Assembly (NCBI GenBank): GCA_029990175.1
Contig: JARKIP010000021.1
Span: forward strand, 17,303,501-17,367,500
Direction: 5' to 3'
Source of the DNA: Petunia secreta
Taxonomy: Eukaryota; Streptophyta; Magnoliopsida; Solanales; Solanaceae
Length of the DNA stretch: 64,000 bases
The position numbers were made by a program, and so were the translations under genes. Positions 47,589 to 58,052 of the stretch are shown here, in pieces. Under the pieces are notes generated by a model, which worked only from the letters and a program-made list of their open reading frames with translations, was not told where the DNA came from and ran no database searches. Each line of letters starts with the position of its first letter. Position 1 is the stretch's first letter.

Positions 47589-48230
47589 AAAATCGGACAT
47601 TAAAGTCGCTCGCTCGTCTCGGCTTCGGCTTCGGCTTCGGTTTCGGTTTCGGATTTCGGATTTCGGTCAATTGATATGATTGATTGACTTAATTTTTTGG
47701 ACCAACAAAACTAAAAATATTAATTAATTAATAATTTATTATTAATATTTAATATTAAATCTGTTTGTGTAACAGAAATCTGAATGGATTAATCAGATTA
47801 ATCCAGATTAATTATTCCTCCATGTTCTCCCACGTTTTCCCATTAGTGGACAATTCATTACTGACATTTAGTGAATTCAGCCATTAGTGGCAGTGAATTC
47901 TGATGCCATTAGTGGCAGTGAAGTCAGGTGTTAGTGGCCATTAGTGGTGACTCTTCACACTCTTTCCAAAGGCTATATAAACTGGTCAGTCATCAACCTT
48001 TGAACACACACTGAAACACAGAAATACAAAATTTCTTACTGCATTCCCTCTCTTTTCTGCATACTAAGTAAGTCGTGTGATTTGCTCCGTTTCTTTGAGT
48101 TCGCAGTGTTCTACTGTTTGAAGTACCGCTACAGTAGAACTGTTATCCCGTTCCATCCTGGGAGAAATTAACCCGTGAACCTTAGGCAACTGTGAGGGGG
48201 TTAGATTTCTTAAGGAGACACAAGTAAATT
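47589..48230 (+). promoter_or_regulatory. LTR- or promoter-like block after the Copia fragment
   Basis: It begins with a second copy of ATCGGACATTAAA and a CGGTTT/CTTCGG simple repeat. It then carries a cluster of CCATTAGTGGCAGTGAA-like repeats (47830-47955), a TATA box (GGCTATATAAACTGG, 47971) and a C/T-rich start region ending near CACACTGAAACACAG. Repeated upstream modules plus a TATA box resemble a Copia U3/R region of Tnt1 style. That is an inference; no LTR ends were identified. Confidence 0.45.
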
Positions 48231-49871
48231 GTGCGCTCGGGATCGTCCCATACCAAACTGATAATATACTTCTGTTTTTCTGTCTTTTCTGATTTATTTG
48301 GTTGCAGGAATAACAACCTAAGTATAGATCAACAAGACCGAGTTAAAGCAGTGTTGGGAAACCTTATTTCACTAATGGAGCATACGACAATGAAAGGGAT
48401 GATAGAGGCAGTAGTACACTATTGGGATGCGGACCGAGCAGTTTTCCATTTTGGGGGTGTAGAGTTGACACCGTTACTGGAAGAAATAGGCGGGTTAACC
48501 CAATTACCCTTCGAAAGTGAAGAAGTCTTGATGCCTAAGAACACTACAGCCGAGGAGTGCTTCGAAATGGTAGGGTTTAAACCCGAGTTATGCACAGATA
48601 ATATAAGGCAGTCGGGAATTTCTCTAACTTCCCCCTACATCAAATTTGGGTATGGAGAAGCATTCCAAGAAGCTGAAGACTATTTCAGCATTAACCAGGC
48701 GGAGTGGCAAGAGCGGAGGGTACTTGCTTTTGTCACCAGCTTTTTAGGGACTGTCGTGTTTCCAGGACACAAAGGACGAGTTGATGTTTGCATGGTATCA
48801 ATTGCCGATACCTTACTCAAGGACTTCAACAAGAAATACACTTTGGTACCTATGATCGTTGTAGAACTTTACCGAGCTTTAGAAAGATGCAAGAAGGGAG
48901 CTGGTTTCTTTGAAGGTTGCAATTTGCTTTTGCAAACTTGGTTGATGGAACATTTGCAAAAGGTGAACAACACAGACCAATGTTTCCACTCCATACCGAG
49001 AGAAAACTACATCTTAACACATATCGCCCGCATGGACAGTGCTCTTGAAAAGTGGGACCGACCAACAACCACCGAAGGCTGGCACCACAGGCTTTCTCAG
49101 TTGACATCTGAAGACATACAATGGATGTTTGATTACTTTCCCAGCACAACAGTAATCACACGATCCGAAAGAGACTCATTTCTCATCTTAGTGGGCTTTA
49201 AAGGAGTTTACCCATACACTCCTTTAAGGGCACTTAAACAAGCGGGGAGAAACCAGATTGTACCCCAAATTGTAGATATCAGAAGTTTCAAAGCTGATAT
49301 TTTTGGAGGAGTGATACCATTCAAAGACAAGATATTAGAACTTTGGAAAGCAAGGCACCGAATGGAGTTCGAGACTATTGGACGAGACAGGTTTGATGCA
49401 GGCTATGATGAAGATTACTCAGACTGGCTAAGGAGAGACATAGCAAAAGCAGTTCAACCAAGAGCAACAAGAAAAAGAAAGAGAAATGCTGAGGAATTGG
49501 AATCTTAGTGCAAGAGGCTACACAAACAACTGTCAAAGGCACAAGGGAAAATATCAAAGAATCAAAGTTTGGTCGAAGCAAAGGACAAAGAAAAAGACAA
49601 ATGGCGCAATAAGGCAGAACTCCTGACAAAACGCATAGAGTCTATCGGTATATGGGCTAGTGAAGGAATGAACTCTGTGGCTGACAAAGGAATGGATGAG
49701 AAAGGAAGAAAGGCTTGGGAAATGTTGAAAAACTTCACATTCGACATATCACGACTCCTAACTGATGCAGACAACATCATCTTCCAAGGAGACTCGTTAG
49801 GGGCAAGTTCGTCTAGCGAAGATTCGTCCGAAGAGGAAGAAGATGAATCTTCTAGGGATGGATCAACATGA
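48231..49871 (+). pseudogene. Extra ORF of Tat/Ogre-like element (DUF7745-like), one stop codon
   Basis: The frame is open from 48231, with no ATG before 48375. A TTTGGTTGCAG acceptor-like site at about 48297-48307 suggests the protein starts through splicing. Residues from about 30 read VHYWDADRAVFHFGG, ELTPLLEEIGGL, RVLAFVTSFLGTVVFPG, ALERCKKGAGFFEGCNLLLQ and ILTHIARMDSALEKW, the pattern of the plant DUF7745 / mobile-domain proteins found as ORF1 of Ogre-type elements. A TAG at 49506-49508 is followed in the same frame by a Lys/Glu-rich coiled coil (LVEAKDKEKDKWRNKAELL) and an acidic Ser tail ending at 49871. Without the stop the product would be about 545 residues. Its function is unknown. 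Confidence 0.7.
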
Positions 49872-49879
49872 AGAATGCT

Positions 49880-52115
49880 CGCTCAGGCCATGATCTGATT
49901 TCCTAGCAATGTTTAGTCTTTTCCTTCTCTTGCATTGTTTCAATATCAACCACTTGTAATAAAGACCAATGGTTGATAAATGCAAATTCTCTTTTAGACT
50001 CCGCATTTTACAGCAAATGAAATGATACATGTGGCACAAAATACTTTTCAAATCATCGTGCGTAAAACGGTCCATTATAGAATACATTTCTTATCTGATA
50101 TGTGTGTATTGCGTGAATTTGCTTGTTTGCTCTAGGTCTCTTTCTACCTAAGTAAATCCCTTCCCAAAATCCAATCTCCTACCAAGGCGCCACATCTCCT
50201 TACTCTATGCCCAAATGATGATATCAGAAATCTTTTGCATGTCTTGATAATTCCCTATCCCTTATGAACTCAAAACCTATTATCCAAAAGGTTGGCTTAA
50301 GTTGAATATCAAGGCAGAAGATTCGGCTAAGCAAAGTGCATTTATCAAGGATTTTTCAAAGCGAGAAGAGTTTGTAAAAGCTGGCAATATACACACAAAG
50401 CAGAAATTTGATTGGACAAGAGATTTGTTGGTCAAACTCAAAGGCACACATGACTTACCAAAATACTTTGTTTTGACACAATGTCTGAAGATCATTTTGT
50501 CGGTCTAGTCTATATCGTAATACATTTGAAGCAACCCAGATATTTCCAAACTTGCACCTATTCATGGCCAAAGAGACGTTCAAAGGGTTATCACAAGGTA
50601 ATAAGGAAGTGAGAAATGATCGGAACACGCTTAACGATACAAAGGTGGTTGATGCAATTTGGAAAAGAATACAAAGGCACTGTAACAAAGATTCCACTAT
50701 ATGACAGAGCTAGAAGCTCTTGCTGAGTATTAGAAGCATATGCCTACCAACTAGCAAGTGTGGGACGAGACGATGATCTCAAGATGAAGCTATTTGAGAC
50801 ACTTACAAAACCATGAATTAATTTTATAACAGTCTTGAATGAAGCAGTGATCTAAGAATGGTCTTTTGGCAACAAAATCTACCTGACAAGCAAAAGTTAA
50901 GACAAAGATCGAATTGCAGCAATCGGTTGACAAGTATGAGAGACATTGAGTATTTCTCTCAAAGACACATGGGCATCATGACACACAAATTTGCAAGAAA
51001 GGGTGACAAATGCACTGAGGTCTTAGTGTTCGACATAAGCCAACTTCCTTTTCAGTCATATATATACCCCTTACCCGAAATCCTTGTCAACTTTTGATTG
51101 AGATCTAACCAGGCCCATCTTCTACTCAAGTAAACATCGGACATTCAACCAAAATCCTTGTCTTGACTGCTACATAAAGCACTCGAGCAATCTTTTAGAA
51201 TCTCCATACAATTTGTCATAATCTCCAAATTCAAGTGTTAATCTGTCATCCGCGGTCTAGGCATCCTCTTAAGCTTATGTGTCATTTTTATTTTAGACTT
51301 GCTAATGTGCTAACTCTGTTTTGCGCATGTTGTCACTTTATTATGGCCGCTTTGCGTTTGAACACCGAAATTGGTCAAGAATCTGCATTGAGAAAAAGCC
51401 GAAATGTCAAGCCGAGCTGAAAATATTTACCTTCTAGAACAAAGCCTTTCAAACCGCCAGCATGGGACACCGAGAGAATCCAGACAATCCCAATTCCACT
51501 TCCGTACAACTTGTAGTAGGAACGAATTAAAATCAGTTGACAATATACCCACACAAGAGTCGCAAGAAACAAATCCAATCACTATACCACCGAAACTGGT
51601 AAAACTCATAACCTCATACTACACCCAACTTACATAATAAACAACCTCCCTCTGTCAAGACTTTCAACAACAACCTTATCATGCCCGACACAATCAAGGA
51701 CATATGAAAAGACAAAACCTCACACCTTTACCCATTTAGCTCACTCAGAAGATATTGCAACCAACAAACGAACTACTCCCTAGAGACCTATTCGGGATTT
51801 TGATCCAGCAAAGATCTTCACCTATCACTCAAACAGTCGATACCGTTACACCGCACAATACCCAGCACAACCCAAGACAAATACAACTTTGGGGACAACC
51901 TCCACATCCGACAAATCCAACCTCAGTCTGAGAATGCAAGTACCCACACAATCAGAGCCATCAATCATCACACTAAAGGACGAGTGCAGATTCAAACCAA
52001 TACACTGGTATTCAGTGCAATGCAACCACTTTGTTTCGACTAACGAATCTTTCTTTGAGAGCAGATTTTTCAATACAAACATATGATTCACAGACAATCA
52101 CAACAGACAAGATAG
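49880..52115 (+). other. Non-coding interior of the LTR retrotransposon
   Basis: Here gag and pol would be expected in an autonomous element. I see only short frames, none with protease, RT (no YxDD), RNase H or integrase motifs on either strand. Confidence 0.6.
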
Positions 52116-52123
52116 CACTTCAG

Positions 52124-52268
52124 CCTCGTCAGGCTTAAAATATGACGACTAGCCACGTCAGGCTTAAAATATGACGACTAGCCTCGTCAGGCTTAAAATA
52201 TGACGACTAGCCACGTCAGGCTTAAAATATGACGATTAGCCTCATCAGGCTTAAAATATGACTATTAG
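52124..52268. repeat. 29-bp tandem repeat, five units
   Basis: Units of the form GCCTCGTCAGGCTTAAAATA followed by TGACGACTA, alternating CTCGTC and CACGTC. The last unit has decayed. Related GGCTTAGAAT/GACATA words continue to 52420. Confidence 0.9.
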
Positions 52269-52796
52269 GCCTGTCCGCCTTAGAATTGGACATACTCATT
52301 CTTTCTGTTTTGCAGGCACTAGTATAATCAGCCCTGTCCGGCTTTGAAATAGGACAAACTCACATATCTTGTTTTACAGACACCACTACAATAGGCTCGT
52401 TCGCCTTAGAATTGGACATACACACGTATTTTTGTTTATTTTGCAGGCACTACTATAACATGATGGTCAATCAAAGGCAATAAACTGGGGCAGAATTTTT
52501 GAGGATCCCCTCAAAAATTCCCAAAATACGCAAGCTGACACTGGGGCAGAAATTTTTGAGGTCCAAGAGAGACGAAGTACAGAAACTGGGAGTTCCCTGA
52601 AGAAAACTTGGCCAAAGGCCCAACGTTCATGAAAGCATTATAAAAGCAGAAAAACGACGACTTTCCTAGCAGCGTTGCAGATAGGATAATGACATTTTAT
52701 TTTTAGCACTTCACTTTACTTTTGTTCGCAGGGTACACAGCCCGGCGACAGGCACTTTACTTTTTGTTCGCAGGGTACACAGCCCGGCGCGATAGA

Positions 52797-53007
52797 CAAA
52801 ATAGCTCTTGACGAGCAGGCAAAATAGCTCTTGACAAGGAGGCAAAATAGCTCTTGACGAGCAGGCAAAAGCTCCTGACAAGAAGGCAAAATAGCTCTTG
52901 AAGAGCAGGCAAAATAGCTCTTGACAAGGAGGCAAATAAGCTCTTGACGAGCAGGCAAAATAAGCTCCCGATGAGCAGGCAAAATGGCTCTTGACGAGCA
53001 GGCACTT
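52797..53007. repeat. ~23-bp tandem repeat, about nine units
   Basis: Units AAAATAGCTCTTGACGAGCAGGC with variants (ACAAGGAGGC, GAAGAGCAGGC, CCTGACAAGAAGGC). Each contains a short dyad, GCTCTTGACGAGC. The long minus-strand frames across it (LLVKSYFACSS) are repeat artefacts. It is preceded by a 40-bp direct repeat, CACTTTACTTTTTGTTCGCA...GGGTACACAGCCCGGCG (52709 and 52754). Confidence 0.85.
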
Positions 53008-53009
53008 AT

Positions 53010-54240
53010 GATACGCAAATATCTCATAACAAGAGACCACGACACATTGACAGTTGACAATCCAACGACAGGAAAGTCCATTTTACATTTACAAATATTA
53101 TCTGCAAAAGCTCACACTTTATTGCAGGAAGCAGCGGGACAGTGTTCCAAGGTGTACAACCCAACACGACAAACAATTATCTTCTGACAAGATGCACATA
53201 AATGAATATCCCCAGAGGAAAAGCATATATTTCCTAACACTCAAAGCACTTGGAAACAGACTAGACAACTACATGACAAAGGAAAGCTCAGCTCAACAGG
53301 GAAGTTTACTTTATAGACCTTTATCTCTATTTGCATTCATCTTGGTTTTATTGCAGGTCACTCCCCGATCTCTCGACAAACCCCGCACTATTTCCCATAC
53401 CCTTACACTTGCACCCCAGAAAATCACTATCGCACATAAATTTGTGCAGCCGCAAAACCTCAAATACATACTACGCACCATTCTAGAACACCATCCAAGA
53501 AGCTTAGTCCTTTCGACAATGTCTTTGCTATACGCACAAACTATCTATTTTGTCAAGTTCCAAAGGGCTCAGAACTAAAGATCCCTACTCACACAAGTGA
53601 TCTGCCTAACCTTTCATCCCTGACTGGATGCCGGTCTGTGTTCCTTCCTATTCGAGCCTATCTGTGTCAATCGTACGTACTTTCGTGCATAATCGTGCCC
53701 ATCTGTTTGAATCGTGCGCATATATCGTGTTTCGCTCCTCAATATTCTCCAATTTGGTCAAGACAATATTAAAGACAAGATGACTCGATTATCGAGATGG
53801 AGTGGAAATTACGTACGTGTAAACTCCTCTTTATGGGTGTGTCGTGCACCACATTTTCAAAACTAGGATGATTACAAGCCTCTTTTCCCACGCTCGATCT
53901 ATTGATATTATCTCATCTTCGATAATGTCTTTGTTTTATTCCTCATTTTACTCGGCAAAAGGCTGTTACATTCAAATGGAAACTTTACATACTCCGACAA
54001 GTTCACTCTTGACATCTAAATTGTGCGTCATAAGCATCTCAAACAGGCAGCATGCCATTCCAGAAGTACACACGGCCTGATTCTCGTGAAACTCGAGATA
54101 TGTAGGCAACTCAGAGACCGGGATTCGGTCGAAATACCCCCCCAAAACTCTCATTTTCTTTTTACTTAGTTTGTCCGGCGTGACAAAGTTGACTACTCCG
54201 TCAACTATCTTTGCCCGAAGACTCTTTCATCGTCCCCGGG
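53010..54240 (+). other. 3' untranslated part of the LTR retrotransposon
   Basis: No convincing coding frame. The stretch GAGATATGTAGGCAACTCAGAGACCGGGATTCGGTCG near 54090-54130 is of a kind typical of the 3' region of Tat/Ogre elements, from memory. Confidence 0.5.
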
Positions 54241-54241
54241 C

Positions 54242-54254
54242 AAAGAGGGGCAGC
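54242..54254 (+). promoter_or_regulatory. Polypurine tract
   Basis: AAAGAGGGGCAGC directly precedes the TG of the 3' LTR, the position of the plus-strand primer. Confidence 0.75.
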
Positions 54255-57200
54255 TGTTGACACCCAATTTTGTCCCTCCTTTTTCCATAATTGGCTATAT
54301 TTAGCTTAAAGGTGCAATATTGACTATTTGAACAAAATCTGCATTAGGAAATATGCATTTACCTGTGATTATCCACTAATTATACATTATATACTTAATT
54401 GCGATTATATTATGTAATTCGCATCATTTAGGCTATCTACGAAACTGTGATTATTTGTGTAATTTACTGCATAAATAAAATTTCATAATTATTTGGTGAC
54501 TATTTATACGTATTTAACTTAAGTTGACCCCAATTGTTTTATGTGTGCATATTTCTCTTCTTTTCTATATAATTTACGCATATTTTTCTTTTATCTTGCA
54601 CCTTTAAATTAAATAACGGCCTAATTAAAATGTCCGGTCCTTCATTTTATTCACCTTATTTTTATTAAATTAGCTTTACTTCGAACACGGACAAATTTCT
54701 TAACCATATACATTCCATTTACCTATTTTTGGCAAAATGGCTAAAGTCCCCCTTAAACTATAACTTTTTTTTCAACTTGACACTTCAACTTTGCGGGAGT
54801 CCTCGTACCCCCTTGAACTATTTTGGACTGATACTATTAGGACCTTGCTCGCCTACGTGACACAGAGAGTGAATACTACTCTCTTTAAGAGAGTGAGAAA
54901 CAAAAAAATTAAGGATTCTCGTTTTTGCAAGAATTTTTAATTAAATGTAATTTTCTATTTTTTCTTTCCTTTTCATTTAGTACTTGTTTTCCCGATCTTT
55001 TCATTTTTCTTTATCTTTTTATTTTTTCTCTTCAATTCTTTCTCAACCTGTGTTGCCTCCATCTCCACCCAAACACCTCCATCTCCGCCTTTCTCAACCA
55101 GCCGTGAGTTTCTTCTATTATTTTTTTTGTCTCACCTTTATCCTGTCCCTTTGCAAACTAAAACTGGCCATTCTTCAAACTAAAAGTGGCCACCTTGCAT
55201 CACGAATTCAAAGAAAAGACAATTTACCAAATGATTGACTCATCTTCACCTATTTGTTGCCAACTCAATAATGATAGAATGCCTCCAAGTTCAAAGTAAA
55301 TTCGGAAAATCATTTACAGTGCAGATGATTGAGATATTGATTGTTTTTGGTGGTAGAACATCTTGATTCTTGACTTTGAAGTATTTGTATTCAAGGACAT
55401 TTTTCAAAAATAGGTTGTTCGATGAATTATGAACAACTGCAAAGTATTTGCAATTAATAAATTTATCAAGCACCCAATTTTTTTATTTTGCAAGTAATCT
55501 TCTTTTATAATTGAAAGCTGTGGCAATATTCTTTCTGCCGGAAAAAATAGACGACGTTGAGAAGCGTGTGGGCGGGGGGAGGGGGGGAGTTTAACAGGGG
55601 AGGGGATAAGAAAGGAACAGGAAGAGGGTGAAAAGCCTTTCATTGGGTTGGGAGTTATGTAAAAAGAATTCAGTGTTATTTTTTTAAAATTTTTTTATCA
55701 TTCTAACACGTGGCCATCAATGTCTGGTGCGTGTGAATCACTTCCCCTGTTCAAACTGATTTCTATCCTAGGAGGGTGTATTAATACCACTTCAAAGTTG
55801 TTCAAGGGGGTACTAGGACCCCCGCAAAGTTAAGGTGTCAAGTTGATAAAAAAGACATAGTTCAGGGTGTACTTTAGCCATTTTGCCCCTATTTTTTCAC
55901 CATTTTACATTTTTATAAAATCCCAAAATACATCTCATCTCCTCTCTCACTTACCCTACATCATATCCCAATCCCCTTAATTTCTCCAATATCCCCTCAA
56001 TCCCATAAAATTAGATACTCCCCCAATCACCCATCAATTTCCTCCAATCCCCTCAACGGTTCATTATAATTTTAAGCTATATATTCCTTTGTCTTGGACG
56101 GGGAAAAGGACAGAGAGATCACCCTCATCCCCCAAGAACTTCTTCTTCTCCCTCAACACATCATCTACACAACTACACTAACAGAGGACCCCACATGTAT
56201 CACCACCCCTCTTCTTCTCCATACGACACTTACACTATCTCCACCAATGGAAAACAAAACACCCCCATCATCTCCCACGCACCTTTTACAGTGATACGTA
56301 CACTCTGACCTCAACACCCCTCTTTCTCCTCCTTCTTTCATCAGAAACCCAAAATCGTATCCAAAACAAATACACACATGCACAGAGGAGTAGAGAGATC
56401 GGGAACGGGAGTACAAATCAAAACAAAAAGGGGAGATCGGGATTGGGGAGACGTAATTCAGACGGGGGTTTCAGATCGGAAATATTCATCATTGAATCTC
56501 AATTTGTTTCTGTCTCTATTTGATTCCATTTTCATTTTAATTCTTGTTGCTGAGTGTTGTTAACAGGGGAGTAGGGAAGGAGAAGTCGCCGATCGAAACG
56601 GGGTTGTAGTGATGCCGCTATTTGTTTGGTGGCTGTCGCTCCTCTGTTTTTGGTCTTCTTCACTGCCGTTGTTGCTTCCTACCATTGCTGGGTTGCTCGA
56701 ACCAAAGGCGACTGTTGGGTCGCCGTTTGGCCTGGGCTGTTGACATATTGGTGTTTGCCCACTGCTGCTTTGCTCGTTGCCTTGATTGAGTTTTAAATAA
56801 CTTGTCCTGTTGAATCGTTCGGATAAGCAGTTGACTCGTTACTGTTTATATGCGTGACTGTATATCTTTTGATCATACATTGTATAACTGATCTTGAACA
56901 GGTTCTATGTTACGCCAGGGGCCAATGAAAAAATATATTGAGGCTTACGCAAGGAATTGACGGAAATATAATGAATTGACGGACTAATCATGGCCAAGAA
57001 AAATAATAATTTATTTGAGGCTATTAGCTGATTCGAACGGATACTACAGTCTCATTCCCGCGTCCCTAAAACAAAAGGCTATGATGACGTGTATAATTCG
57101 TTACTACAAACGAGCCGGCGACGGAGTGACGAGACCGGTACTTGGCATGGCAACACGACGGCCGGCGTGTTCGCAACCGTATCGATGTCTCTAACTTCTA

Positions 57201-57255
57201 CCCAATACACACCTGAGCCGACACTTTCAAAAATCTCCTTCCCCTTTATTTTAAA

Positions 57256-57299
<44 letters not shown>

Positions 57300-57305
57300 T
57301 ACTAT

Positions 57306-57340
<35 letters not shown>

Positions 57341-57989
57341 GTACTACTACTACTACTACTTTATTCTACTTTTTTTTTTTTTACTTTATTTCATTAGTTA
57401 TATTACTAACTTCATTTTCATATTTTTGCGAGGTACATCACGGAAATAAAAGGATGACGCTTTCAAAAGAGGACTAAGAATAATTTAAATTATTACTTTA
57501 AGTTATTTTATCATTTCTGATTAATTTTATTCGCAACTTTCACTAACTTTTGTTATATTTGTGAAGTACTTCGGATGGAAGTTTGCCAAGAAAAGTCGTC
57601 GTATAAGTCGAATGATTTATATTTAATATGAATTGTATCTAAATTGTATTGCATAAAGTTTGTGATTATTAGTTTAAAATGCTTCAATACTTTTAATTAT
57701 TTAGATTAAATCCCAATTATTTAGTCCGGTCGGGAACCAATTTTTGTGGAATCTGAGAGGTGCCTAACACCTTCCTCTTGGGTTAATCTGAACCCTTACT
57801 CAGAATTCTCGGTTCGTAGATCAAGTATCGGAGTTAATATTAAAATCGGCTAGAAACAAAGTAGGTGCCCTAATACGCCTAGTTAAAAAATATGTTAGGT
57901 GGCGACTCCAAGTCTTTACCCGTGAGTCCCAATAAGTCGAGTCATATTCTGAACTCTAAAGGGGGTTCGGGGAAAAATGGGCGTCGACA
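54255..57989 (+). repeat. 3' LTR (3,735 bp including a MITE)
   Basis: It matches the 5' LTR throughout, with scattered single-base differences, a longer microsatellite (about 57254-57362) and a 1,166-bp gain caused by the Mutator-type MITE and its duplicated target. Without that it is about 2,569 bp. Confidence 0.93.
54731..55887. mobile_element. Mutator-type MITE in the 3' LTR (1,157 bp, 9-bp TSD)
   Basis: The terminal inverted repeats, starting GGCAAAATGGCTAAAGT, extend about 90 bases with mismatches (shared blocks CAACTTGACAC, AACTTTGCGGG, GTACCCCCTTGAAC). CCTATTTTT flanks both sides (54722-54730 and 55888-55896). The 5' LTR has a single CCTATTTTT at the same place, so the empty site is visible in this window. 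A 9-bp duplication and long TIRs indicate the MULE superfamily. No transposase frame. Confidence 0.92.
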
Positions 57990-57994
57990 CTTGT
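57990..57994. repeat. Target-site duplication, right (CTTGT)
   Basis: Partner of 43526-43530. Confidence 0.9.
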
Positions 57995-58052
57995 AAACTT
58001 TTTTCTATATGTTCATTACATTTTAAAATTGTTCTATTTTACACTTAAACAG

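Larger units (their letters stand above)
43531..57989 (+). mobile_element. LTR retrotransposon, Tat/Ogre-like non-autonomous derivative (14.46 kb)
   Basis: Two direct LTRs begin TGTTGACACCCAATTTTGTC and end GGGCGTC.ACA, with 5-bp target duplications outside. A primer-binding site follows the 5' LTR and a purine-rich tract precedes the 3' LTR. The 8.2-kb interior carries a Copia protease-integrase fragment, a promoter-like block, one long ORF upstream of where gag would be (DUF7745-like) and then over 4 kb without recognisable gag, RT, RNase H or integrase. It must have moved using enzymes of an autonomous relative (a LARD-type element). The LTRs differ at few positions, so insertion is recent. 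It splits the Ulp1-like pseudogene. Lineage assignment rests on LTR start, PBS type and the extra 5' ORF. Confidence 0.88.

Noticed and set aside
48850..49149. 99-residue minus-strand frame
   Set aside because: Antisense shadow of the DUF7745-like ORF.
52124..53007. CRISPR-like array
   Set aside because: Repeats are contiguous without unique spacers and lie in a plant retrotransposon.
52711..53081. Cys/Ser-rich minus-strand frames (LLVKSYFACSSRAI)
   Set aside because: A 23-bp tandem repeat read in several frames; no protein logic.
53054..53578. 174-residue plus-strand frame in the retrotransposon
   Set aside because: No domain or low-complexity logic, atypical composition, and overlaps two other frames; judged chance.
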